A stretch of DNA of 64,000 nucleotides from Methylocystis sp. (GTDB lineage: Bacteria; Pseudomonadota; Alphaproteobacteria; Rhizobiales; Beijerinckiaceae). Position 1 is the stretch's first letter. Each line of letters opens with the position of its first letter. The notes below the pieces were generated by a model. That model was not told the DNA's origin and did no database searches. It saw only the letters and a list, made by a program, of their open reading frames with translations. The translations under genes and the position numbers were made by a program. Of the stretch, positions 17,843-28,798 are shown in pieces. The stretch covers positions 62,001-126,000 of the forward strand of contig JACOUB010000036.1 in the NCBI GenBank assembly GCA_016178015.1, written 5' to 3'.

Positions 17843-18319
17843 CTACGCCGCCGATCCCATGAAGGTCCGACGCAGCGAAGCGCTGGAGTCGAGCGCGCAA
17901 CGACGCGTCAGCTCGGCGACCTCGGTGGTTTGCCGCACGAAGGTCGAATAACGCTCGCGGACAAACTGCGATTGAAGCTCGAACGCATCCGTCACGGATT
18001 TCACCTTGCCGAGCGCCGCGGCGTAATCGAACATCGCGGCGGCGTTCTCCTGAAAGAGCTCCAAACTCTTCAGCGACAACGCGCTCGCGTCGATCTGTCT
18101 GGACGAGACGGCGGACGTGGGCGCGGCCTTTGGCGCCTGCGGCGGCGCCCCCACAGGCGCCCGTTCAGACGCTGCGCTGGCGATGGCCGCGGCGACCGGC
18201 GCGACGCCGGCGTTCGCGAAGCCAGGCTTTTGCGCCGCCGGCGCTTGCGGGGACTTGGCCGACGCGAACGTCGATTGATTCAATTGCTGTCTTCCGGGAA
18301 TCTTGGGGTTCATCGCCAT
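17843..18319 (-). CDS. Phasin family protein with Ala/Pro-rich N-terminus
   Basis: 158 residues. The C-terminal half is a phasin domain of amphipathic helices (LKSLELFQENAAAMFDYAAAL, AFELQSQFVRERYSTFVRQTTEVAEL). The N-terminal 75 residues are Ala/Pro/Gln-rich and disordered. Phasins coat polyhydroxyalkanoate granules. AAGGAG precedes the ATG. It lies 38 bases after a second phasin gene on the same strand, probably one transcript. Confidence 0.85.
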   Translation of the reverse strand: MAMNPKIPGRQQLNQSTFASAKSPQAPAAQKPGFANAGVAPVAAAIASAASERAPVGAPPQAPKAAPTSAVSSRQIDASALSLKSLELFQENAAAMFDYAAALGKVKSVTDAFELQSQFVRERYSTFVRQTTEVAELTRRCALDSSASLRRTFMGSAA

Positions 18320-18357
18320 TGCTTCGGCTCCTTCTTTCAGCCTATCAGGACTTGCTG

Positions 18358-18720
18358 TCAGGACTTGGGGGTCACCGTCTTTTTTAAAGCGGCACCCAGT
18401 TCCTTGGCCTGCTCTTGAATGGCCGCGATCTGCGCCTTCACATATTCCGACTGCAGATGCAGCACTTCGTGAACGTCCTTGGCGCGAACCAGCTGCTGCG
18501 CGTGATCGAACGCCGCCTTCACATTGGCTTCGGCGTTGGCAATGGCTTTTGCGCCGACGTCCTTGGCGCCGCTCTGCAAGTTCGCCGTCGTGGCGTCGAC
18601 GGAGTTGATCGCCTTGCGCGCTGCCCCGGCAAAACCTTCGAAGGCCTTGCGCGCCTGGTCGACGCTCTTGTCAGCGAATTCGCGCACTTCGTTGGGAATC
18701 TCATAACTGGGCTTGGTCAT
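18358..18720 (-). CDS. Phasin
   Basis: 120 residues, nearly all amphipathic helix, matching the phasin family (VDQARKAFEGFAGAARKAINSVD; LHLQSEYVKAQIAAIQEQAKELG). Binds the surface of polyhydroxyalkanoate granules and limits their size. First gene of a two-phasin unit. PHA storage fits the ethylmalonyl-CoA pathway genes in this window, since both branch from acetoacetyl-/crotonyl-CoA. Confidence 0.9.
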   Translation of the reverse strand: MTKPSYEIPNEVREFADKSVDQARKAFEGFAGAARKAINSVDATTANLQSGAKDVGAKAIANAEANVKAAFDHAQQLVRAKDVHEVLHLQSEYVKAQIAAIQEQAKELGAALKKTVTPKS

Positions 18721-19115
18721 CGGCTATGTCCTTATTTTAGAACGCCGGCCGGCGCAGGGACACGAGAGGCTGCCCACCTCTGCCGCGGCGCATGGTCGCG
18801 TTCAGCCTTCCGCTCCGTTCACTGACGCATCGACGATAACACATGCCCCGAAGACCGCGACACGAAGCTGGTCACGTTCACTATGGACCATTTTATGATG
18901 CAGCGCAACAATTTTTGTGCGCCGCATCCCAACGCAGGCGACGCCGTTCATGATGAATTCTTGAAAACCGCCAAAAGTCGCGGGTATGGATAGACCGCCG
19001 GCAGCCGAAATATTAAGTTTCCGTCAACTGAATAGGCTCGGCGGGCCAGATTTCTTTCACCTTGGTCGAACCCCCGACTGGGGCTAGGCGTTTCGACCAT
19101 GGGGGCGCGCGCGAG
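18721..19115. other. Divergent intergenic region, phasins and PdhS-like kinase
   Basis: Holds the promoters for the phasin pair (left) and the kinase gene (right). Short AT-rich runs occur near 18890-18915, but no consensus box is convincing. No gene seen. Confidence 0.4.
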
Positions 19116-21845
19116 ATGAACGATCGAGACGGGCGTGTCAACGAGCGGGAGCTGGCGGCGGCGCAAGTGAGAGACGACCCGGCTTTCGCGGCGCTCGAAG
19201 CCTCCGGGGCGCCGCTCATCGCCGCCACGGGCGATCCGCTGCGCGTCGTTTATGTGAACGATTCGGCGCTGGCGATCTTCGGCGCCGATCTCGATGCGCT
19301 GAGCAAGCAGCTGTTCGAGGAGGGCGAGCCCGGAGCGCGGCGCCTTTCGGAAGTGGTCGAATCCGTGCGCTACGGCGCCGCGCCACGGCTGGAGCGATTG
19401 CGCTTGTCGTTCGGTTCGATCGCACAGACCGTGACGATTCTCTGCCGAAGAACAGGCGGCGACGCGGGGCCGCCGTTCTTCGTGATCGCCGCACTCGGCT
19501 TACGGCCGGCGCAACGGCGGGCAGAGGCGGCTTCTTCCCTCGACGGCGATGCTGCAAGGGATATCTTAGAGAGCGCCTCCTCATCGGACGACGCGAGCGT
19601 TGCGCCCGCTTCGTGCGCGCAGTCTCAGACTGGCCAAGTCGCGCGGCCGGCGCGTTTCTTGTGGCGGACAGACGCCGCCGGTCGCTTCGCCAATGTTTCG
19701 GCGGTCCTCGCCGCGCTGGTCGGGCGCAGATACGCCGATCTCATCGGGCGCGAGATCGGCGACGTATCGCAAAGCTGGCAATTGGACCCGGATGGGCGCC
19801 TCGCCGAGGCGTTGGCGCAACGCCAATCATGGAGCGGCGTCGAGGTGAAATGGCCGGTTGGCGACCACGCGCGCGTGCCGACCGCGCTTGGCGCGTTGCC
19901 CATTTTTGACGAGACGCAACGGTTCTGCGGATTTCAGGGTTACGGCGTGCTGCGTCTCGATCGCCTAGAGGCGACTGCGCCAGTCGTCACGCCCACGCCG
20001 CCGGTCCAACCACCATCGGGCGCAGAACCACCGAACGAAGACCAACCGCTTGGCGCCGATTTTTTGAGCGCGAAAGTCGTCCCGCTCCGGCCGCTCAACA
20101 GCATCGCGCGTGACGCCGAAGCAACGGGCGCGCCCGCGCCATCAGACGCCAAGGCCGAGGACGACCAGCTGACGCTCAACGAACAGGAGGCCTTCGACGA
20201 AATCGGCCGCGCGCTCGGCGCCGCCGGCGACGCCTTACCGCCCAAGGGTTCGGCGCCCGATCTGATCGACGTCGTTGGTCGCGCCGCGGCGCGCGACGAG
20301 CGGACGTTGGCCCAGTCTGCGCCGGCAAGCGCTGCGTTGTCGCGTTGGGCGCCCGACATTCTCGACCATCTGCCGGTCGGCGTTCTCGTCGCGCGCGACG
20401 CGGACGCCCTCTATGGCAACCGCACCTTGCTCGACTATCTCGGCTACGCCGACATCGAGGCGCTGCGCGCCGACGGCGGCTTGGCGCGGGTATTTTTTGG
20501 CCGCCCGCCAGAAGGTTTCGGGACGAAAGCGCCGTCCGGCGTCGTGGAAGTGCAGGCGCAAGACGGCGCGACCCTCGATGTCGACGCACGTTTCCAGACC
20601 GTCGATTGGGATGACGGCCCCGCGACGCTCATCGCCTTGCGCGCCGCCCGCAAACTCTCCCGCGCGCCCAACGAATTGCTGTTGCGCCTGAGGACGCTGG
20701 AGGCCGACTTGGCGCGGGCGCAACGCGAGGCGAACGAATGGCGCGCGATCGTCGACGCTTCGGCCGACGCCGTGGCCATAATCGATCGCGAGGGGCGCAT
20801 TCAATCCGTCAATCGTTCGCTCGCCAGCTTGTTCGGCCGCGAGCCGACGGCGTTCGCCGGCGAAAATATCGCGTCGCTTTTTAGCGAGGAAGATCATGGC
20901 CGCCTCGCGGATTGTCTCGCGCACGACGGCGAGTCCGCCGCTTTGAAGGTCGGTGAGCCGAGCGGCGGATGGCGGATTTTTGCAAAGACGCACCGGGCCG
21001 GGCTCATCCCGATCCACTTGGCGATACGAGCCATCGGCGCGGAACCAGAATTGAAATATTGGGCAATCTTGCGCGATCTTGCCGCGCCGACGCGCGCCAA
21101 CGGCGCTCTGGAAGCCGCGCGCCTCGACGCCGAACGCGCCAGCGCCGCGAAGTCGGATTTTCTCGCTCGCGTCAGCCACGAAATTCGAACGCCGCTCAAC
21201 GCCATCATCGGCTTTGCGGAAGTCATGCTGGAGGAACGTTTCGGCCCCATCGGCAATGAGCGTTACAAAGAGTATTTGAAGGACGTTCACACGTCCGGGA
21301 CGCACGTGCTCAGTCTCGTCAACGATCTTCTCGATCTCTCCAAGATCGAGGCCGGCAAGATGGAGCTCGATTTCCAGCGCGTCGACGCCAATGCGATCGT
21401 CGCCGAGTGCGTATCGATCATGCAGCCGCAGGCTAACCGCGCCCGCATTGTCGTGCGTCTGTCGCTGTCGCCACGGCTGCCGCGCATCCGCGCCGATGAA
21501 CGCTCGTTGCGGCAGATCGTGCTCAATCTGTTGTCCAACGCCGTCAAGTTCAACGAACCGGGCGGTCAGGTGATCGTGTCGAGCGCGCTGACCGAGGCGG
21601 GCGGCGTGGCGATCCGCGTCAAGGATACCGGCATCGGCATGTCGGAGGGAGAAGTCGAGACGGCGCTCCAACCCTTCCGTCAATTGGCGACAGCGCGCGA
21701 GGTCAGCGGCACGGGACTGGGTCTGCCGGTCACCAAGGCGTTGGTCGAAGCGAACGAGGCGTCCTTTTCGATCAAGAGCCGCAAGCACGAAGGAACGCTG
21801 GTCGAGGTCGCCTTTCGGCCGCCGCAGGCGCGCGCGGCGGAATAG
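19116..21845 (+). CDS. PdhS/PleC/DivJ-type PAS sensor histidine kinase
   Basis: About 909 residues from ATG 19116 (a TTG at 19062 is in frame upstream). Cytosolic, no membrane helix. Several PAS-like regions (near 35-130, 205-290, 430-540), a long acidic linker, a clear PAS at about 610-720 (DASADAVAIIDREGRIQSVN), then HisKA with SHEIRTPLNAIIGFAEVM and the EERFGPIGNERYKEYLKDVH segment typical of DivK-directed kinases, and HATPase motifs NLLSNAVKFN, DTGIGM and GTGLGLP. This family controls DivK phosphorylation and cell-cycle polarity in Rhizobiales. Assignment to PdhS rather than DivJ or PleC rests on the missing membrane helices. Confidence 0.85.
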   Translation: MNDRDGRVNERELAAAQVRDDPAFAALEASGAPLIAATGDPLRVVYVNDSALAIFGADLDALSKQLFEEGEPGARRLSEVVESVRYGAAPRLERLRLSFGSIAQTVTILCRRTGGDAGPPFFVIAALGLRPAQRRAEAASSLDGDAARDILESASSSDDASVAPASCAQSQTGQVARPARFLWRTDAAGRFANVSAVLAALVGRRYADLIGREIGDVSQSWQLDPDGRLAEALAQRQSWSGVEVKWPVGDHARVPTALGALPIFDETQRFCGFQGYGVLRLDRLEATAPVVTPTPPVQPPSGAEPPNEDQPLGADFLSAKVVPLRPLNSIARDAEATGAPAPSDAKAEDDQLTLNEQEAFDEIGRALGAAGDALPPKGSAPDLIDVVGRAAARDERTLAQSAPASAALSRWAPDILDHLPVGVLVARDADALYGNRTLLDYLGYADIEALRADGGLARVFFGRPPEGFGTKAPSGVVEVQAQDGATLDVDARFQTVDWDDGPATLIALRAARKLSRAPNELLLRLRTLEADLARAQREANEWRAIVDASADAVAIIDREGRIQSVNRSLASLFGREPTAFAGENIASLFSEEDHGRLADCLAHDGESAALKVGEPSGGWRIFAKTHRAGLIPIHLAIRAIGAEPELKYWAILRDLAAPTRANGALEAARLDAERASAAKSDFLARVSHEIRTPLNAIIGFAEVMLEERFGPIGNERYKEYLKDVHTSGTHVLSLVNDLLDLSKIEAGKMELDFQRVDANAIVAECVSIMQPQANRARIVVRLSLSPRLPRIRADERSLRQIVLNLLSNAVKFNEPGGQVIVSSALTEAGGVAIRVKDTGIGMSEGEVETALQPFRQLATAREVSGTGLGLPVTKALVEANEASFSIKSRKHEGTLVEVAFRPPQARAAE

Positions 21846-21855
21846 GGGAGCGTAG

Positions 21856-22604
<749 letters not shown>

Positions 22605-22630
22605 CGACCAACGACTCAAGAGGAGGGCCA

Positions 22631-23398
22631 TTGCCTTCCATCGATCTCAACGCCGATCTCGGCGAAGGTTTTGGGCCTTGGCGCATGGGCGACGACGACG
22701 CCATGCTGGACATCGTCACCTCGGCCAACGTCGCCTGCGGCTTTCATGCCGGCGATCAGGAAATCATGGCGCGCACCTTCGCGCTGGCCAAGGCCAAGGG
22801 CGTCGCGGTCGGCGCGCATGTCGGCTTTCCTGATCTTTATGGATTCGGCCGCCGGCCCCTGCCGTTCTCGGCCGCGGAAATCGAGCGCATCGTCGCCTAT
22901 CAACTCGGCGCCGCGCAGGCCTTGGCGCGCTACAGCGGCCATCGCGTCTCTTACGTGAAGTGTCATGGCGCGCTGGCCAATATCGCCGAGAGCGACCGCG
23001 ATGTCGCGTGCGCCGTGGCGCGCGCGATCTGCGCCGTCGATCCGACGCTGGCGCTGCTCGCCATCGCGTTGAGCGAGCAAGTCGGCGCCGCGCAAAGCGC
23101 CGGCCTACGCGCCGTGCATGAAATTTACGCGGATCGCGCCTACACGGACGCCGGGCGTCTTGCGTCGCGCCGCGAACAAGGCGCGGTGATCGAGGATGCG
23201 ACGGCAGCGACGGCGCGCGCCCTCGCCATGCTGGCGGAGGGCGCCCTCGTCACGGCGAGCGGCCAGAGGCTGCCGACGCAAATCGACTCCATTTGCGTGC
23301 ATGGCGACACGCAACGCGCGGTGCAAATGGCGCGCCGCTTGCGCGACGCCTTGCAAGGCGCAGGCTTTGCTCTCGCCGCCTTCGCCGCCGCGCGCTAG
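22631..23398 (+). CDS. pxpA: 5-oxoprolinase subunit A (LamB/YcsF family)
   Basis: Part of the PxpABC 5-oxoprolinase that hydrolyses pyroglutamate to glutamate. 255 residues; TTG start at 22631 with AGGAGG in place, since no ATG fits. Family motifs SIDLNADLGEGFGPW, ANVACGFHAGD, GAHVGFPD and VHEIYADRAY are seen. The partners pxpB and pxpC are not adjacent, which is unusual, so they should lie elsewhere. Confidence 0.9.
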   Translation: MPSIDLNADLGEGFGPWRMGDDDAMLDIVTSANVACGFHAGDQEIMARTFALAKAKGVAVGAHVGFPDLYGFGRRPLPFSAAEIERIVAYQLGAAQALARYSGHRVSYVKCHGALANIAESDRDVACAVARAICAVDPTLALLAIALSEQVGAAQSAGLRAVHEIYADRAYTDAGRLASRREQGAVIEDATAATARALAMLAEGALVTASGQRLPTQIDSICVHGDTQRAVQMARRLRDALQGAGFALAAFAAAR

Positions 23399-23509
23399 AG
23401 CATTTTCAGGCGAAGTGGATGCCGGTTCGCATTAAGAAAATGCTCTGTTTCAAAATGCTAGAGCGCGTTCGGACGCAAAACCGGTTTCCACTTTTGCTGA
23501 ACGCGCTCT
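23397..23509. repeat. Rhizobiales-type intergenic palindromic repeat
   Basis: Two dyads: AGAGCATTTT (23397) with AAAATGCTCT (to 23446), and AGAGCGCGTTC with GAACGCGCTCT (to 23509). It overlaps the pxpA stop codon. It belongs to the widespread AGAGCAT-type repeats of this order and may end pxpA transcription. Confidence 0.75.
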
Positions 23510-23655
23510 GGAGCGCCGTCAGCAGAAGCGCAACCTTAGCCAGCGGCGCCGATGATGGCCGCGCCGCTGTGTTCCTTGCCCGAGGCGCGAAGCGGACGCG
23601 AGCGCGGAGTTGGTCGATTCCACTCCCTGCGGTTGCGAGGCCGACGCTTTGACGT

Positions 23656-25221
23656 TCAAAACTCTTCCCAACTCTCTTCCTTGGCCTCAGGAGCGTTCGT
23701 GCGGACAGCGGCGCCGTCTCCTGCGCCCGCCACGCTCTTGAGCGCGGCGCGGGTCGGCAACTTTGTTGTTGCCTGGGAGCCTGCCTGGCGCCGAACGTTC
23801 GCTTTATCGATTGTGAAGTCTTGCACCGAATGGACGAGGTCTTCGGATTCCCGCCGCAACCTGTGGGTGGCAGCGGTCGTTTCCTCAACCATGGCGGCGT
23901 TTTTCTGGGTGTCCTGATCCATCTGGCCGACGGCGACGTTGATCTGTTGGAGGGCCGTCGACTGCTCCGTAACGCCCGACGCCATCTCCCTAATAAGCTG
24001 ATTGATCTGCGCCACCTGAGCGACGATGCGCTCCAGCGCTTTCCCTGTTTCCATAACCAGACTGACCCCCTCATCGACCTCGGAGGTGGATATGGAGATC
24101 AGCTTCTTGATCTCCTTGGCGGCTTCAGCGGACCTTTGCGCCAGGCTGCGAACCTCAGATGCGACGACCGCAAATCCCCTGCCAGCCTCTCCAGCGCGCG
24201 CCGCTTCAACGCCGGCATTAAGCGCCAGCAAATTGGTCTGGAAGGCGATCTCGTCGATGACGCTGATAATTTGGCCGATGTTTTGCGAAGATTTCTCGAT
24301 CCGGCTCATGGCCTCGATGGCTTTGTGGACGACTTCGCCGCTCTTTTCGGCGTCGGACCTCGCCATCGACATGGCCTCGCTGGCGTGCCGTGCGCCTTGC
24401 GCCGTCTTGCCGACCGTCGTCGTGATCTCTTTAATCGAGGCGACGGTTTCTTCGATGTTCGCGGCCTGCCGTTCTGTGCGGTGCGATAGATCGTCCGCCG
24501 CCGCGGCGATCTGGCGCGTCGCGGCGCCGATGGTGTGGGCGCCGCCGATGATATCCGCTAAAGCGCGTTCAAGTTGATCGGCCGCAGCGTTGAAGTCTTG
24601 CTCTAAACGTCTGTACGCTTCGGGAAAATCGGCGAGGCGAAACATCAGTTTGCCCTCGGCCAGGCTCTTGAGGCCCTGCCCGAGCGAATCGATGGTGCGC
24701 GCCTGCTCCGCAACGGCTTTGAGCCGCGCCTCCTCGACAACCTTCGCCTGCGCCACAGAATTATTGATTATCTCCGCCGCGGAGTGAAACGAGCCATCCA
24801 GTCCCCTAAGAAAAATGCGGCGATAATAAATGTTGCGACACACGGCTTCCAGACTTGCCGTCACTTCGCGAACGAATGCGTCGGAAAGGTCGATCATGTC
24901 GTTCACTTTGTATTGCGCGTCGGCGAGCCTCCCGGTCTCGGCGATGTTTATGATTCGCGCCTCGAAATTTCCTTTGCTTATCTCCCGGCAGACCGTGGCG
25001 ATTCTATTTATCACGCGCGCGTGCGCCCTCTCGTTTTTCACCAGCGCGACGAGCGAGAGGCCGCCGACGATCGCCGATGCGATCGCCGCCACATGTTCGA
25101 ACTCGTACTTGCCGAAGAAACCGGCGAGCGCCGCCAGCGCCGATGCAGCCACTGCGACGACGAGGCCCGATGCGCTCCTGGGGAAGGACTCAAAGCGAGA
25201 TGGAGATAATGAGTTCGTCAT
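23656..25221 (-). CDS. Methyl-accepting chemotaxis protein with C-terminal WxxF-type pentapeptide
   Basis: 521 residues. Two N-terminal hydrophobic segments (about 18-60) with almost no periplasmic loop, a HAMP-like and sensory segment (about 65-220), then the MCP signalling domain with the hairpin tip [23 protein letters not shown]. The C-terminus ESWEEF resembles the NWETF CheR/CheB tether. The start overlaps the PAS gene upstream by 32 bases, so the two act as a split Aer: the PAS protein senses and the MCP signals (inference). Confidence 0.92.
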   Translation of the reverse strand: MTNSLSPSRFESFPRSASGLVVAVAASALAALAGFFGKYEFEHVAAIASAIVGGLSLVALVKNERAHARVINRIATVCREISKGNFEARIINIAETGRLADAQYKVNDMIDLSDAFVREVTASLEAVCRNIYYRRIFLRGLDGSFHSAAEIINNSVAQAKVVEEARLKAVAEQARTIDSLGQGLKSLAEGKLMFRLADFPEAYRRLEQDFNAAADQLERALADIIGGAHTIGAATRQIAAAADDLSHRTERQAANIEETVASIKEITTTVGKTAQGARHASEAMSMARSDAEKSGEVVHKAIEAMSRIEKSSQNIGQIISVIDEIAFQTNLLALNAGVEAARAGEAGRGFAVVASEVRSLAQRSAEAAKEIKKLISISTSEVDEGVSLVMETGKALERIVAQVAQINQLIREMASGVTEQSTALQQINVAVGQMDQDTQKNAAMVEETTAATHRLRRESEDLVHSVQDFTIDKANVRRQAGSQATTKLPTRAALKSVAGAGDGAAVRTNAPEAKEESWEEF

Positions 25222-25720
25222 ATGTCGTATTCCTCGACTTCAGGAAGTTGACCACGAAATCGAAACCGGCGGTGAGCGCCTTCTGCCCGTTTCGATGCTG
25301 TTTCTCCTCTTGCAGGATCGCTGCGTAGAGCGGGGCTATGGTGTTGTCGACGACGCTGCGCTTGGGAAACCGACGGCTCGAGTGGAATCCGACGATGTTC
25401 CGGTCCTTGTCATAAGACGGCGTGGCGTGCGCAAAAACCCAGTAATAATCGCCGTTCTTGGTCATGTTCTTGACGTAGGCGAAGATCTCGCGGCGATCGA
25501 AGAGCGTGTCCCACAAGAGCTTGAACACGGCGCGAGGCATGTCGGGATGGCGCACGATGCTGTGGGGCTGCCCCAGCAACTCGGCCTCGCTGTAGCCGCA
25601 GACATGGCAGAATGTCTGGTTGGCGTAGGTGATGCGCCCTTTGGGATCGGTCTTGGACACGATAAGCTCGTCTTCGGGAAAGAAGACTTCCTTGTCTGTC
25701 GGCGTAATGATTTTGTTCAT
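25190..25720 (-). CDS. Aer-like stand-alone PAS sensor
   Basis: 176 residues. The N-terminal PAS domain has the Aer-type pattern ([56 protein letters not shown]), which in Aer binds FAD for redox/energy taxis. A helical tail with no HAMP or signalling domain follows. It overlaps the chemoreceptor gene by 32 bases, a strong sign of functional coupling. FAD binding is inferred from similarity of pattern. Confidence 0.85.
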   Translation of the reverse strand: MNKIITPTDKEVFFPEDELIVSKTDPKGRITYANQTFCHVCGYSEAELLGQPHSIVRHPDMPRAVFKLLWDTLFDRREIFAYVKNMTKNGDYYWVFAHATPSYDKDRNIVGFHSSRRFPKRSVVDNTIAPLYAAILQEEKQHRNGQKALTAGFDFVVNFLKSRNTTYDELIISISL

Positions 25721-26207
25721 GGGATTTGCACGGTCGGATGTTGCGAAGGCGCTCGTGCGCGGTTTTTGTGGGATTGAGACGCAACCGAGACGAGCGTCGT
25801 GTTGGCGCGGGAGCGGCCTCGAAGCTCTGCTAAGCTTCGAGCCGTTTCATTTGTTCGGGTTGTCCCGAAAGAAAATACCGGATTGGAACCGGTACGGCGC
25901 GGCGGCGTCATGCCCCACAATCGCTCGAACAGCGCCCGAGAATTGCGCACCGTCATGGAAAACGTGCATTGGTCCGGTTAATTTTCGGTTTATCCTAAGA
26001 GGCAAAGAACACGCCGGCGTCGCCAGAGGTCGAAGCGCGCTCGAAACCAGAGGCAGTTCGGCTACGTCAGTCAATTGCGATGGGGCGAACAACGCGCCTT
26101 TCGCACCCAAGCGAAAATCGGACGCGAAAGCAAGTTTCGGCGCAGCGCCAGCTCGCTCATCTAGAGCGTCCCTCTCCAGTCGATCCCGGCGCTCATCGCT
26201 CGCGGTT
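25721..26207. other. Intergenic region, no gene seen
   Basis: Divides the Aer-like pair from the ligD terminus. Several short frames exist but none has family features. The promoter of the PAS/MCP pair should be within about 100 bases of 25721; no known consensus was recognised. Confidence 0.4.
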
Positions 26208-28781
26208 CTACTCCTTGCCGGTCTCCCGGCGCACTATCAGCGGCGACGGCGCGAACATGCGTAAAGCCGCCTCTGAAATCGTTTGGCGGACATCGAAGTA
26301 ACCCTCCCATGGATCGCTCCCGAGCGACGCCAGGCGGCGGGGCAGGCTGGCGATCGTGTAAGCGTCGGCGCGTTCGAGCCGCGAGAGCTCGCTCCACCCT
26401 ATCGGCGCGGCGACCGAAGGCGTCTCGCGGGCGCGCGGCGAATAGGGGGCGATGGCGCTGGCGCTGCGCTCGTTGCGCAGATAGTCGATGAAGACCTTGC
26501 CTTTGCGCCGCGCTTTCGTCGCGACCGCTGTGAACCGGGCGGGATCGTCGGCGGCCAGACGCATGGCGACGCCCTTGGCGAACATCTTGAGTTCCCGCCA
26601 ACCCAGAGCGGGAACGAGCGGCGCGACGATATGGATGCCCTTGCCTCCGGTCAGCAAGGCAAAGCTCGTCAGTCCCGCCGCCTCGAGCAGAGCGCGAAAA
26701 TCGCGCGCCGCTCGCTTCACGCTTTCGAAAGACACGGCCGGATCTGGATCAAGATCGAACACCAGCCGATCCGGCCGCTCAACCGAAGCGGCATGGGCGC
26801 CCCAAATGTGCAGCTCCAGCGCGCCGATCTGCGCGGCGGCCTCGAGTCCCGCCGCATCCTCGATCTTCAAGAATTGTTCGCGCTTGCCCTCGCTGTCGAG
26901 AAGCGGCGCGGCTTCGATCGCCTTCGGCATGCCGCGCGTGTGATGACGTTGGAAGAAGCAAGAGCGTCGGTTTCCTTCGGGGCAGCGCACCAGGCTCAGG
27001 GGACGGCCGGCGATGTGCGGCATGGCCAGAGGGGCGACGCGGCGCCAATAGGCGGCGAGCTCAGCCTTGGTGACGCCGGCGGCCGGAAAGAGCACCTTAT
27101 CCGGATGAGTAAGCTTGACCGCGGGCCGCGGGGCGGGAGGCCCAGGGTTGTCGGACGGCGCGTTATGTTTCGTCATGGCAGGCGCCTTCACTTCGCTCGC
27201 CGGCTTGTCCTCGCGCAATCCAATGAAGCGAGGATGGCGAAGGTATTCATCCGCGGTGCGTTCGGCATAAGCGATCTCGGCGACGAGACGCGGCTCGACC
27301 CATCGCGCCTGCCGGCGGATGGCGGCAGGCGCGTCGACGAAAGGCGGCGTACGGCGCGCCAATTTGCGCAGCTTCTGCGCAATGTCGGCCAGACCGCGTT
27401 GGCCGAATCCCGTGCCGACGCGACCGCGGTAGCGCAGCTCGCCCGCGTCGAACTCACCGAGCAGCAACGAGGCGAAAGGCCGCTCTTTCGTCGAGGGCCT
27501 CCATCCGCCGATCACGAACTCGTCGCGTCCCGTGCATTTGGTTTTGATCCACCCGAGCGTGCGCCGCGACACATAGGGTTTGTCGGCGCGCTTCGACACG
27601 ACGCCCTCGAGCCCCATGCGGCAGCATTCGGCGAGAATCTTCGGACCATTGCCCGCGACATGGTCGCTGTAGAAAATCGGATCGGGCGCCTTGACAAGCA
27701 ATGCCGACAGACGCGCTTTGCGCTCCACGAGCGGCAGTTTCGCAAGATCCTCTCCGTCCAGCTCCAATAGATCGAAGGCATAGAACCTCAGCGCGTCCTC
27801 GCCGGCCTTCAGCGCGCGCTGCAAGCGCGCGAAGTCGCCCCGCCCTTTCGCGTCGGTTGCGACCACTTCGCCGTCGATCAGCGCGTTGCGCGCCGGCAGT
27901 CCAACGAGCGCGCCGCCGAGATTGCGAAACTTCGCCGTCCAATCGAGGCCGGCGCGCGTGTAAAGCTTACTCTTTCCGTCCCCCACGGCCGCGATCGCGC
28001 GATAGCCGTCGAACTTGATTTCGTGCAGCCACTCCGCTCCCGACGGCGGCGTCGGCATGGGCGTCGCAAGCTGCGGGGCTCGAAAGCGCGGCATGGAGAG
28101 AGGAGGTCCCTTGGACTTCCGTCGAGCTCCGGGTGCCGCGGCAATGGCGCCGCGTGATCCTTTGTCGGAGCGCCACACCGCGTCGCCGGCGGTGATTTCC
28201 TCGAGGCTGCGCCCGGTTGCGACGCTTCTCGTCCATTTCTTGATCGGATCGACGGCGCGGTCGGCCGTCTCGTCGCGCTCCTTGACGAGCAACCAGCTCT
28301 CCCGCTTTTCCTTGCCGCGCGGCCTAAGCCGCACCAACGCGAACCCGCCTTTTAGCCGCTCGCCGTCGAGGTCGAACTTCAGGCGGCCTCCTTCCAAGCC
28401 TTGGCGGGGATCGTCTTGCGGCGTCCAGGTTCCACGATCCCAGATCATGACCTCGCCGCCGCCGTATTCGCCTTCGGCGACGCGGCCCTCGAAAGCGCCA
28501 TACTCCAGGGGATGGTCCTCGACGCGCACGGCGAGCCGCTTGTCGGCGGGGTTAAGGCTCGGCCCCTTGGTCACCGCCCAGCTCTTCAGCACGCCGTCGA
28601 GCTCGAGACGAAGATCGAAGTGGAGGCGACGGGCCCGGTGCTTCTGAATCACATAGAGGCCGCCGGTTTTCGGGCTGGCCTTGCGCGCGTGCGCGCCCTT
28701 GGGCTCGCCCGTGCGCGCAAAATCGCGCTTGGCGCGATAGGCCTTGAGGGACGCCGTCTTGGCCGATTTAGCGGTTCGCAT
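26208..28781 (-). CDS. ligD: Multifunctional DNA ligase D (phosphoesterase-ligase-polymerase)
   Basis: End-processing and sealing enzyme of bacterial non-homologous end joining, acting with Ku. 857 residues in the PE-LIG-POL order: 3'-phosphoesterase (about 35-165, with FDLRLELDG and DHPLEYGAFEG), ATP-dependent ligase with nucleophile K256 in EIKFDGYR, GEVVA, GLEGVVSK and WIKTKC motifs (about 235-540), and a primase-polymerase domain (about 575-850, DLDPDP metal-binding pair, GGKGIHIVAPL). All domains are intact. It lies 113 bases after ku on the same strand. Confidence 0.95.
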   Translation of the reverse strand: MRTAKSAKTASLKAYRAKRDFARTGEPKGAHARKASPKTGGLYVIQKHRARRLHFDLRLELDGVLKSWAVTKGPSLNPADKRLAVRVEDHPLEYGAFEGRVAEGEYGGGEVMIWDRGTWTPQDDPRQGLEGGRLKFDLDGERLKGGFALVRLRPRGKEKRESWLLVKERDETADRAVDPIKKWTRSVATGRSLEEITAGDAVWRSDKGSRGAIAAAPGARRKSKGPPLSMPRFRAPQLATPMPTPPSGAEWLHEIKFDGYRAIAAVGDGKSKLYTRAGLDWTAKFRNLGGALVGLPARNALIDGEVVATDAKGRGDFARLQRALKAGEDALRFYAFDLLELDGEDLAKLPLVERKARLSALLVKAPDPIFYSDHVAGNGPKILAECCRMGLEGVVSKRADKPYVSRRTLGWIKTKCTGRDEFVIGGWRPSTKERPFASLLLGEFDAGELRYRGRVGTGFGQRGLADIAQKLRKLARRTPPFVDAPAAIRRQARWVEPRLVAEIAYAERTADEYLRHPRFIGLREDKPASEVKAPAMTKHNAPSDNPGPPAPRPAVKLTHPDKVLFPAAGVTKAELAAYWRRVAPLAMPHIAGRPLSLVRCPEGNRRSCFFQRHHTRGMPKAIEAAPLLDSEGKREQFLKIEDAAGLEAAAQIGALELHIWGAHAASVERPDRLVFDLDPDPAVSFESVKRAARDFRALLEAAGLTSFALLTGGKGIHIVAPLVPALGWRELKMFAKGVAMRLAADDPARFTAVATKARRKGKVFIDYLRNERSASAIAPYSPRARETPSVAAPIGWSELSRLERADAYTIASLPRRLASLGSDPWEGYFDVRQTISEAALRMFAPSPLIVRRETGKE

Positions 28782-28798
28782 GGCGCTTCATCACTCAT

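Noticed and set aside
20235-21788. Minus-strand ORF of 517 residues
   Set aside because: Antisense to the PdhS-like kinase gene.
25799-25981. Plus-strand ORF of 60 residues
   Set aside because: Random-looking peptide with no ribosome site and no family.
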